64,000 nt of DNA from Saccharopolyspora_D taberi (GTDB lineage Bacteria > Actinomycetota > Actinomycetes > Mycobacteriales > Pseudonocardiaceae): the NCBI RefSeq assembly GCF_039534165.1, contig NZ_BAAAUX010000019.1, forward strand, positions 310,001 through 374,000, read 5' to 3'. Made by a program: the position numbers and the translations under genes. Positions 41,720 to 48,999 of the stretch are shown here, in pieces. The notes under the pieces are model-generated. The model worked only from the letters and a program-made list of their open reading frames with translations. It did no database searches and was not told the origin of the DNA. Position 1 is the stretch's first letter. Every line of letters begins with the position of its first letter.

Positions 41720-42574
41720 TCAGCCTCCGTCAGAGGCCCCGGCACGGGCATCCCAGGCTCCGGTGGCGGCGGTCTTGCGGACGTACTCCGCGAAGTCGCG
41801 GGGCGGCCGGCCGAGAACGCTCTCGACGGTGTCGGTCACGTTTTCCCTGCGGCCGTCGAAGACCTCGGTCATCAGGTCGGCCAGTTGCGTCGCGTACGCG
41901 GCCGGCACACCTCGTCCGGTCAGCGACGAGACGAACTGCTCGGAGGTGACCGGCAGATAACGAATCTCCCTGCCGGTCGCCGCGGCGATCTCGCCGACGG
42001 CATCGGCGAAGGTGAGCAGCCTTGGTCCGGTTATGTCGTGGATCCGGCCGGCATGGCCCTTCTCGGTCAGCGCGGCGACGGCGACATCCGCGATGTCCTC
42101 CGCGTCGGTGAACGGCTCCCTGACGTCGCCGGCCGGAAGCGCGACCACACCGCCCCGCACCAGCTCCGCGAGGAACGCCTCGCTGAAGTTCTGCGTGATG
42201 AACCCGACCCGCACGACGGTCCACTCCGCACCGGACTCCCGCACTGCCTGTTCGCACCGCTCGGCCTCGGCTGAACCGCGGTCGGCGAGCAGGACGAGGT
42301 GCCGGACGCCGCTGGCCACCGCGAGGTCGGCGAAAGAACGCACCGCCTGGGCCGCGCCGGGGAACGCCGCATCGGGATAGTAGGCCACATAAGCTGCGTC
42401 GATTCCCCGCAGAGCGGGTTCCCAGGTGGTTTCGTCCTGCCAGTCGAAAGGCGGCTCACCACGCCGCGAGCCAACCCGTACCGGCACGTCGTGCTCGGCG
42501 AGCCGGGACACGACCCGGCTTCCGGTCTTACCTGTCCCCGCGAGGACCAACGTTGTAGGTGCAGTCGCTGTCAT
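41720..42574 (-). CDS. NmrA-type NAD(P)H-binding oxidoreductase
   Basis: A 284-residue atypical short-chain dehydrogenase. The nucleotide-binding motif is VLAGTGKTGSRVVSRL at about residues 10-25, with arginines in VRVGSRRGE suggesting NADP(H). The later segments GVRHLVLLADRGSAEAERCE and EWTVVRVGFITQNFSEAF follow the NmrA/azoreductase-like pattern with the catalytic Tyr missing. Such proteins are NAD(P)H-sensing regulators or quinone/azo reductases. The start is ATG 42574, divergent from the AraC gene with 82 bases between them, so the two are probably a regulated pair responding to an electrophile or quinone. Confidence 0.8.
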   Translation of the reverse strand: MTATAPTTLVLAGTGKTGSRVVSRLAEHDVPVRVGSRRGEPPFDWQDETTWEPALRGIDAAYVAYYPDAAFPGAAQAVRSFADLAVASGVRHLVLLADRGSAEAERCEQAVRESGAEWTVVRVGFITQNFSEAFLAELVRGGVVALPAGDVREPFTDAEDIADVAVAALTEKGHAGRIHDITGPRLLTFADAVGEIAAATGREIRYLPVTSEQFVSSLTGRGVPAAYATQLADLMTEVFDGRRENVTDTVESVLGRPPRDFAEYVRKTAATGAWDARAGASDGG

Positions 42575-42629
42575 GATCACTAGTCCACCGGAATGCCGGG
42601 TTTCGTGCCATGTTCGAGGCTCGCAGACC

Positions 42630-42648
42630 CATAAGGGTGCGTCTTATG
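42630..42648. promoter_or_regulatory. candidate operator CATAAG-N7-CTTATG
   Basis: A perfect 6-base inverted repeat with 7-base spacer lies between the divergent NmrA-type and AraC genes. It ends 8 bases before the AraC start GTG. TATGCT at 42646-42651 within it resembles a -10 element, so binding here could shut off the AraC gene itself; the AraC message may be nearly leaderless. Confidence 0.4.
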
Positions 42649-42656
42649 CTGTGCCA

Positions 42657-43601
42657 GTGGATCATTTGTCGGTCCTGCTCGACGGAGCCAGGGTCAGGGA
42701 CGGGTTGGTGCTGCGGTCCATCCTGAACCCACCGTGGTCGGTGCAGGTGCAGGACGGGGCGCCGCTCAACGTGGTGGCCATCCTGCGAGGGACGCCCTGG
42801 GTCGTACCCAGCACCGGCGATGCGGTGCGACTGAACGCGGGCGACATCGCGGTGATGCGTGGCCCGGACTCGTTCACCTTCGCCGATGACCCCCGCACCC
42901 CGACCCAGGTCGTCGTTCAGCCCGGCCCCAAGCGGACGACCGCGGGAGGCGCGGAGCTGCCCGAGGTCACGGACATGGGTGTGCGCACCTGGGTCAACGG
43001 CATGCGGACCCGCGACGACGTCGCGGACGACTCGTCGATACTGCTGATCGGCAAGTACCGGGGACCGGGCGAGATCGCCACGCGCCTGCTCAGCGCGTTG
43101 CCGCCGCTGCTGGTCATCCCCAGTGCCGCCCGCGTCGGATCGGCGCTGGTGCCGGTACTCGCCGAGGAGACCATGCGAAACGAGCCGGGCCAGGATCTCG
43201 TGCTCGAACGACTTCTGGATCTCCTGCTGATCACCATCCTCCGCGAATGGTTCACCAGGCCCGACACCTCGTACCAAGCCAACGGCGATCCCGTCGTCGG
43301 GCCCGTCCTGCGACTCGTACACAGCGACCCGGGCAATCCGTGGACGGTGGCCGCGCTCGCCCAGCGGACCGGGGTGTCCCGAGCGACGTTGGCCCGCCGC
43401 TTCACCGACCTCGTCGGCATGCCACCGATGGCCTACCTCACCGCGTTGCGAATCGACCTGGCCGCCGATCTCCTCGTCGAGTCGGACGCCACGATTGACA
43501 CCATCGCCCGGCAGGTCGGCTACGGCAGCGCGTTCGCCTTCAGCTCTGCTTTCAAACGAGCCCGCGGGATCAGCCCACAACGCCACCGTGACCGGGCATA
43601 A
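42657..43601 (+). CDS. AraC family transcriptional regulator, cupin type
   Basis: A 314-residue regulator. The N-terminal cupin_6 type sensor (about 1-180) has VVAILRGTPWVVPSTGDAVRL and AGDIAVMRGPDSF. The C-terminal DNA-binding domain (about 210-314) has two helix-turn-helix motifs: VAALAQRTGVSRATLARRFTDLVGMPPM and IARQVGYGSAFAFSSAFKRARGISP. The GTG at 42657 gives the conserved VDHLSVLLDGARVRDG start; a GTG two codons earlier is equally possible. It is divergent from the NmrA-type gene it probably controls and converges on the GH97 gene with a strong terminator between. Confidence 0.85.
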   Translation: MDHLSVLLDGARVRDGLVLRSILNPPWSVQVQDGAPLNVVAILRGTPWVVPSTGDAVRLNAGDIAVMRGPDSFTFADDPRTPTQVVVQPGPKRTTAGGAELPEVTDMGVRTWVNGMRTRDDVADDSSILLIGKYRGPGEIATRLLSALPPLLVIPSAARVGSALVPVLAEETMRNEPGQDLVLERLLDLLLITILREWFTRPDTSYQANGDPVVGPVLRLVHSDPGNPWTVAALAQRTGVSRATLARRFTDLVGMPPMAYLTALRIDLAADLLVESDATIDTIARQVGYGSAFAFSSAFKRARGISPQRHRDRA

Positions 43602-43632
43602 CCGCTTCCAACGGACTCTCGGCCGGATCGAC

Positions 43633-43680
43633 GTCGCCCCCGGTCGTGCTCGGCGTTCGGCCGAGCCAACCGGGGGCGAC
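43633..43680. terminator. bidirectional terminator, two-part stem
   Basis: GTCGCCCCCGGT (43633-43644) pairs perfectly with ACCGGGGGCGAC (43669-43680). Inside it GCTCGGC (43648-43654) pairs with GCCGAGC (43660-43666), giving a long two-step hairpin. It sits between the convergent AraC and GH97 genes, 32 bases past the first stop. Confidence 0.75.
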
Positions 43681-43694
43681 GGTTCGGTGTGAGG

Positions 43695-45872
43695 TCAGGA
43701 AGCCCGGCAGCCGTCCACTGTGGCGACGAAGCCGCCGAACTGCGCGGTGTCGACCGAGAGCGTGCGGTCCGGCGAAAGTGGCGGGTTGGTCACGGTGATC
43801 GTGTTGTGCGCCTCGGCTCCGTCCGCCTCGGAGAAGAGGGTTACCGCCGCTCCAGGGCCGCACCCGAGGGCCGCCAGGTCTGCCGTGAGCGTGCGGGCGA
43901 CCCCGACCGGGGCGGTGTAGCCGGTGTCGAGGTCCGGGCGCTCGAAGGTCGACGTGGACACGGTCTTGCCGTTGAGACCGGCCACGTACCAGGTGGCACC
44001 GGCCCGCCGGGCCATCACGACACTGTCACCCGGGGCGCCGCCGAGGAACTTGACCTCGTCCCAGGCGGTCGGAAGTGTTCTGAGCAGCTCTCGCACGGGT
44101 GCCGGCTGGCCGAGGTAGGCCTCGGGTTTGCCGCCGTAGGTCGTCAGGCCGGAGTGCATGATGACCGGCAGCGCGAGCTGGTGCGCAGCTGTGGAGCGAC
44201 GCGGCGTCGTGGGGCTCAGATCGGTGTTGAGCACCGCCGGGGAGTAGTCGAACGGGCCCGACACCATCCGGTTGAAGGCAAGGATCGTGTTGTGCTCGGG
44301 CATCCGGTCGGAGTGGGCGCTTGTGCTGTTCTCGTAGGTTCCACCGATCCCGCCCTCAACCCCGAGCAGGTGCGGGTACTCGCGCTCCCAGCCACGGCTC
44401 ACGGTCGTGTTGTGCAGCGTGACCATCAGCTTGAAGTCGGCGGCGTCCTCGAGCACGGCCCGCTGCTGCGCCAAGAGGTCCTGCTTGTTGCTCTCCCAGA
44501 TGTCGACCTTGACGCCCTTGACCCCGGCCGCATGGAGCCGCTCGAAGTAGGCACGGCGCTCGGTCCGGTCGACGATGATGTCCCTCGGCGTTCCAGGGTT
44601 GGCGTTGTTCGGGCCACCGGAGTTGACCCACACCCACAGACCGACGCCGCGCTTGCGTGCTTCCTCGACGATCCGTTCGACCCCGACGACAGTGCCGTTG
44701 CTGTCGGTCATCTGGTCCCAGCGCGCGTCCGCCAGCGCGTACTTCCACCCCATCCGCGCGGACAGGTCGATCCACGGGATGAAGCTGTCCAGCGTCGCGA
44801 GCGAGCTCGGGCTGTTCATCCAGGAAAAGCTCGCCGCACCGGGGTCCACCCACGACCAGTCACGTGGAGCCGCGTCGCGCGCCAGGTCCGTGGTCGCGGT
44901 GGTGGCGGCCACGTCCTGCAGATCGGGCGACGCGACGACGAACCGCCAGGGAGACGTCCAGGGGCCCCGCGCCTGGGGATTGCCGGTGCCGTACGCGCCA
45001 CGGGCCTCGTCGTCCTTGGGGAACTCGATGCCGTAGCGTGCGGCCCCGTCGATCACCGGAACCGAGCCCCGGACATGCGTGGCCGGGTAGTTGCCGTGCA
45101 GGTCGGCCTCACCGATGTGGACCCACCACGGGCGATCGGCCACGGAGGTCCGAAGGGTCAGGGGGAAGCTCCAGCCGTCCGCGTTGCTCGTTCCCATGGG
45201 GTTGAGCAGGCGCTTTTCGTCTGCGCCGCGGTCGAGATACCACTCCTGGTTCTTCGGCGCCAGCGGCGTGGACTTGTTGGTGACCTGGAGGGAGTCGCCG
45301 CCCTTGGGCACCGCGAACTCGGTGGCCTCGCGAGTGATCTCGACCTGGCGGTCCGGGGCGATGTCCGGGAAGGCATACCGCAGAGCCGCACCGTCGTCGA
45401 AAACCCGGACCGTGACGACCATTCGTTCTCCGCCGGCGCCCCGGAACGTCAGATCCCGCTCCAACGCCGGCTCGTCCACCGTGCTTATCTTGCTCTGGGT
45501 CAAGGTGTAGGTCTCCGCGACGCGGCGCGGCGCACTCACGCCACACAGCTGCAGACCCCGGGTGAAATCGGCATCAGCCCGCACCAAGCCGAGGGCGGAC
45601 GGCTGCACGACCGGGCTGCCCCGGAAGGTCACCGACCATGAAGCGCCCCCGTCCGCCCCGGGCAGAACCGTCGCGGCCACGTCACCGCCGGCTGTGGTGA
45701 CGGGCTGAGACAACGGCGCACAGGCCGACGGGGAAGACGGGACACCGGCACCGTCGGCAGCGGACCCCACCGCGACAGCACTGGGGGGCGCCGCCGAGAC
45801 GGCGAGTACGGAGATGACCAACAGGGCCCGGACGGGGCGTGAGGAAAGCACGCGCCAACGCTGCCCCCGCAT
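43695..45872 (-). CDS. secreted glycoside hydrolase family 97
   Basis: A 725-residue exported glycosidase. The signal peptide has VRALLVISVLAVSAAPPSAVA at about residues 14-34. The N-terminal beta domain carries WYLDRGADEKRLLNPMGTSNADGWSFPL. The (beta/alpha)8 barrel begins near WSWVDPGAASFSW and has MGWKYALADARWD, WVWVNSGGPNN, GVKGVKVDIWESN and PEHNTILAFNRMVSGPFDYSP, all GH97 landmarks. The Asp in VKVDIW sits where retaining GH97 alpha-galactosidases have their nucleophile, so an alpha-galactosidase-like retaining enzyme is more likely than the inverting SusB type, by inference. I took ATG 45872; an earlier GTG-rich extension adds 14 residues. It is not clearly linked to either sugar regulon nearby. 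Confidence 0.85.
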   Translation of the reverse strand: MRGQRWRVLSSRPVRALLVISVLAVSAAPPSAVAVGSAADGAGVPSSPSACAPLSQPVTTAGGDVAATVLPGADGGASWSVTFRGSPVVQPSALGLVRADADFTRGLQLCGVSAPRRVAETYTLTQSKISTVDEPALERDLTFRGAGGERMVVTVRVFDDGAALRYAFPDIAPDRQVEITREATEFAVPKGGDSLQVTNKSTPLAPKNQEWYLDRGADEKRLLNPMGTSNADGWSFPLTLRTSVADRPWWVHIGEADLHGNYPATHVRGSVPVIDGAARYGIEFPKDDEARGAYGTGNPQARGPWTSPWRFVVASPDLQDVAATTATTDLARDAAPRDWSWVDPGAASFSWMNSPSSLATLDSFIPWIDLSARMGWKYALADARWDQMTDSNGTVVGVERIVEEARKRGVGLWVWVNSGGPNNANPGTPRDIIVDRTERRAYFERLHAAGVKGVKVDIWESNKQDLLAQQRAVLEDAADFKLMVTLHNTTVSRGWEREYPHLLGVEGGIGGTYENSTSAHSDRMPEHNTILAFNRMVSGPFDYSPAVLNTDLSPTTPRRSTAAHQLALPVIMHSGLTTYGGKPEAYLGQPAPVRELLRTLPTAWDEVKFLGGAPGDSVVMARRAGATWYVAGLNGKTVSTSTFERPDLDTGYTAPVGVARTLTADLAALGCGPGAAVTLFSEADGAEAHNTITVTNPPLSPDRTLSVDTAQFGGFVATVDGCRAS

Positions 45873-45970
45873 CGTGACCACCACACCAACGCCGCGCGAA
45901 CGAGCCACAATCAACGAACCAAAACCGCAGCCACCACCCCAAGATCCACCCCAGCGGGCTATCGCGACCG

Positions 45971-45996
45971 TCGGGACGGCGGGATTCGAACCCGAG
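45971..45996 (-). other. 3' fragment of a proline-type tRNA (possible att site)
   Basis: Read on the minus strand, these 26 bases give a T-arm GGGTTCGAATCCC followed by GCCGTCCCGA, the 3' acceptor strand and discriminator. A 3' end CGTCCCGA would pair with a 5' CGGGACG, the usual acceptor of actinobacterial proline tRNAs. No D-arm, anticodon arm or 5' half is present in the next 100 bases. Isolated tRNA 3' ends of this kind are what site-specific integration leaves behind, and proline tRNA genes are classic targets in actinomycetes (for example pSAM2). A 6-bp inverted repeat AGTCCT-GAG-AGGACT follows at 45995-46009. Confidence 0.6.
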
Positions 45997-46140
45997 TCCT
46001 GAGAGGACTGATCAACGAATTCGAACCCGCAGCACGAAACCGAAGATCAGCCCCTCTGGCCGAGTTTTGGGACCCCACAGGTGGACCTGCTCCGCACCGT
46101 CAACGACGGCCTGCGCCCGGCCGCGGAGCGGCTCTGACCG

Positions 46141-47445
46141 CTACTCGAGCAGGCCCATCATGCCCGGCAACCACAGCGACAGCGCGGGGATGAAAGTGAC
46201 GGCGACGAGCAGCAGGACCAGCCCGGCGAAGTACGGCATGAGCTTCGGGACCACCCGCTCGATCGACACCTCGCTCACGCCGGTCCCGACGAACAGGACC
46301 GAACCGACCGGCGGCGTCATGGTGCCGATGCACATCGCGAGGATGAGCACCATGCCGAACTGGACCGGGTCCATGCCGAGCTCGCCGGAGATGGGAAGCA
46401 GGATCGGCGTGAAGATGAGGATCGCCGGCGTGATGTCCATGAACGTGCCCACCACCAGTAGCACGAGCAACATCAGCACCAGGATGACCGCCCGCGAGTC
46501 CGCCACCGACAGCAGCCCCTCCGTGATCGCTGTCGGAATACCGGTGTAGGCCATCACCCACGACATGCCCGCGGACGCCGCGATGAGGAACATGACGATG
46601 CCGGTCGCGACGACCGTGCGGGTCACGACGTCCTTGAAGGCCGTCCACGACATGCTCCGGTACGCCAGCGACAGCACCAGCGTGTACAGCACGGCGACCG
46701 CGGCCCCCTCGGTCGCCGTGAAGACGCCGAGCACGATGCCTCCGACCACGACGACGACCAGCAGCAGGCCCGGGATCGCTCTGAGCAGGACCCGGAAGGC
46801 CTCGGCCAAGGTGACGCGGTCAGCCTTCGGGTACTTCTGCCGCCGGGTGAACACGTACGCGATCACCATGATCACCACGCCCATGAGGATGCCGGGCACG
46901 TACCCCGCCATGAACAGCGCCGAGACGGACACACCGCCCGCGACGGTCGAGTAGACGATCGCGGCCGTCGTCGGCGGGATGAGCAGTCCGGTCGGGGCCG
47001 ACGCGATGTTGACCGCAGCCCCGAACGCCGGGTCGTACCCGGCGTTTTTCTGGCGGTCGTGCAGCGTGCTGCCGATCGCGGCGGCCGACGCCACGGCCGA
47101 GCCCGACAGCGCCCCGAACAACATGTTGGCCAGGACGTTGGTGTGCGCCAGTGCGCCGGGGACCCGGCCCACGACCACCAGCGCGAGGTCGACGAGGCGG
47201 TGCGCGATTCCGCCGGTGTTCATGATGTTGCCCGCGAAGATGAACAACGGGACGGCCAGCAGCGCGAAGCTCTCGATGCCGACGTTCATCTGCTGCCCGA
47301 TGACGTAGGTGGAGTCGTCCCACGGCAGGAACGCCAACGCGGTGACGAACGAGGCGATCCCGAGCGACACCGAGATCGGCACGCCCGCGAACAGCAGGAT
47401 GAAGAACGCGCTGAATAAGACGCCTACAGCGGTCAGAGCACCCAT
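46141..47445 (-). CDS. dctM: TRAP transporter large permease DctM
   Basis: A 434-residue membrane protein with about 12 helices and the DctM hallmarks: LLFAGVPISVSLGIA near the start, FALLAVPLFIFAGNIMNTGGIA, GALSGSAVASAAAIGS, NIASAPTGLLIPPTTAAIVYS and, late in the protein, MDITPAILIFTPILLPI. It is the sodium-coupled channel of a tripartite ATP-independent transporter. Its ATG 47445 overlaps the DctQ stop by one base (TGATG). It is the last gene of a minus-strand run starting at manD. Given the glucuronate catabolic genes, the substrate is probably D-glucuronate or a related uronate. Confidence 0.93.
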   Translation of the reverse strand: MGALTAVGVLFSAFFILLFAGVPISVSLGIASFVTALAFLPWDDSTYVIGQQMNVGIESFALLAVPLFIFAGNIMNTGGIAHRLVDLALVVVGRVPGALAHTNVLANMLFGALSGSAVASAAAIGSTLHDRQKNAGYDPAFGAAVNIASAPTGLLIPPTTAAIVYSTVAGGVSVSALFMAGYVPGILMGVVIMVIAYVFTRRQKYPKADRVTLAEAFRVLLRAIPGLLLVVVVVGGIVLGVFTATEGAAVAVLYTLVLSLAYRSMSWTAFKDVVTRTVVATGIVMFLIAASAGMSWVMAYTGIPTAITEGLLSVADSRAVILVLMLLVLLVVGTFMDITPAILIFTPILLPISGELGMDPVQFGMVLILAMCIGTMTPPVGSVLFVGTGVSEVSIERVVPKLMPYFAGLVLLLVAVTFIPALSLWLPGMMGLLE

Positions 47446-47957
47446 CAGTCCGTCCCCTCCGTCTCGATCGAGACCTCGCGGGTGAGGTCCTCCCAGATGT
47501 TGAGCACCTGCGCGAACGCGATCGCGAGGCCGGCGATCGGCCCGATCGTGTAGACCAGCCCCCGCGAGATCCCCAGCAGGGCCGAGTAGTTGGTGGCCGC
47601 GCTGAGCACCAGCATCGTGCCGCCGATCACCAGCACCACCACGGAGAAGACCAGCACGAGGACGTCCGAGGCGATGACCAGCACGTGCCGCACCGCGGGC
47701 GAGAACCGGCCCCGCAGGACGACGAGCGCCATGTGCTTGCGGTGGAGGAACGCGTACGCGGCGCTGATCATCGACGTCCAGATGAGCGCGTAGCGCACGA
47801 GCTCCTCGGTGAAGGCCGCGGGCGTGCCCAGGACGTAGCGGGTGAAGACCTGGTACAGCACCAGCAGGGTCATGCTGACGAGCAGGGCACCGGCGAAGGC
47901 CGCCAGGACGCCACCCAGCGCTCGTCGCACCCGGTTCAGTCGGTCGAGTGTGGTCAT
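47445..47957 (-). CDS. dctQ: TRAP transporter small permease DctQ
   Basis: A 170-residue protein with four helices in the DctQ arrangement: LAAFAGALLVSMTLLVLYQVFTRY first, then WTSMISAAYAFLHRKHMALVVL, a third helix in VLVLVFSVVVLVIGG, and IGPIAGLAIAFAQVLN last. It pairs with DctM in the membrane. The correct start is ATG 47957; the frame is open much further, but that part overlaps the binding-protein gene and is not coding. It overlaps the DctP stop by 4 bases (ATGA) and the DctM start by 1 base, so the three transporter subunits are translationally coupled. Confidence 0.9.
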   Translation of the reverse strand: MTTLDRLNRVRRALGGVLAAFAGALLVSMTLLVLYQVFTRYVLGTPAAFTEELVRYALIWTSMISAAYAFLHRKHMALVVLRGRFSPAVRHVLVIASDVLVLVFSVVVLVIGGTMLVLSAATNYSALLGISRGLVYTIGPIAGLAIAFAQVLNIWEDLTREVSIETEGTD

Positions 47958-48988
47958 TCCGCGCCTCGCTTCCCGGCGGCGACGACCGAGAGGAGCTCCG
48001 CGACCTCCGGGTACTGCCCGGCGTACGCGTCCACCACCGGTCTGGTGGCTTCGCGGAAGGCGGCGGTGTCGACGTCGGTGATGAACTCGACTCCCATCTC
48101 CTTCGCGTCGGTGATCGCCTGCTCGGTGCTCTTCGCCCAGTCGGTCTTCTGCTGCTCGGTCGATGCGCGAGCGGCCTCGGAGAGCAGCTCCTCGTCGGCC
48201 GGGGAGAGCCGCTCCCAGGTCTCGGTGCTGATCACGAGCATGTCGGGGATCCGGGTGTGCTCGGTCATCGAGAACGCGTGGGAGACCTCGCCGTGCGCGC
48301 TCTCGGTGAGCACCGTCGCGTTGCTCTCGGCGCCGTCGATCAGGCCGGTCTGCAGCGAGGTGTAGGTGTCGGCGAACGCCATCACGACCGGGGCGCCACC
48401 CAGATCGCCGACGAAGTCGGTCTGCGAGCGCATGTCCTGCACGCGGATCTTCAGCCCGCGCAGGTCTTCCGGGGTCCGCACCGGCGTGTTCCGGGTGTAG
48501 AAGGACCGCGCCCCGGAGCTGTAGTAGGTGAGGCCGACGAAGCCGTCGTCGGAGGTCGAGCGGAAGTACTCGGCCATCTGCGGCGAATCCATCACCTCGT
48601 AGAACTCCTGCTCGGAATCGAAGAGGTAGGGCAGGCCGAAGGTGTGGTAGCCGGGGTCGTAGGTCGCCAGTCCTGGTGCGCTGACCCGGGTCATGTCGAC
48701 GATGCCCTCGTGGACCTGGCCGAGCGTGTCGGGTTCGGCGCCCAGCTGACCGTTGCCGTAGATCTTCACCACGATGCGGCCGCCGCTGCGGCGCTCGACG
48801 TCGTCGGCGAACGAGGCGAGCGCCTTGGAGGTGACGTGGTCGTCGCTGAGGTTGTTCGCCAGGGTCAGCACCAGGGGGTTCTCCGGCGTCGCCGCGGCGC
48901 TCGTCCGCGCGCCGGAGGCCGGTGCGCACGCGGCGAGGGCCGCGACGAGGACCAGGGCGACGCTGCCGCTGATCAGTCGTTTCCGCAT
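47954..48988 (-). CDS. dctP: TRAP transporter substrate-binding lipoprotein DctP
   Basis: A 344-residue extracellular binding protein. The lipobox LAAC at about residues 18-21 predicts lipid anchoring, unusual for TRAP systems in Gram-negatives but expected in a Gram-positive. The mature part follows the DctP pattern: ADDVERRSGGRIVVKIYGNGQLG, GIVDMTRVSAP, LKIRVQDMRSQTDFVGDLGGAPVVMAF with the conserved Arg that binds the substrate carboxylate, and LQTGLIDGAESNATVL. A carboxylate ligand such as a uronate fits this arginine. The start is ATG 48988, 11 bases after the GH31 stop in the direction of transcription. Confidence 0.9.
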   Translation of the reverse strand: MRKRLISGSVALVLVAALAACAPASGARTSAAATPENPLVLTLANNLSDDHVTSKALASFADDVERRSGGRIVVKIYGNGQLGAEPDTLGQVHEGIVDMTRVSAPGLATYDPGYHTFGLPYLFDSEQEFYEVMDSPQMAEYFRSTSDDGFVGLTYYSSGARSFYTRNTPVRTPEDLRGLKIRVQDMRSQTDFVGDLGGAPVVMAFADTYTSLQTGLIDGAESNATVLTESAHGEVSHAFSMTEHTRIPDMLVISTETWERLSPADEELLSEAARASTEQQKTDWAKSTEQAITDAKEMGVEFITDVDTAAFREATRPVVDAYAGQYPEVAELLSVVAAGKRGAE

Positions 48989-48999
48989 GACTGCCTTTC

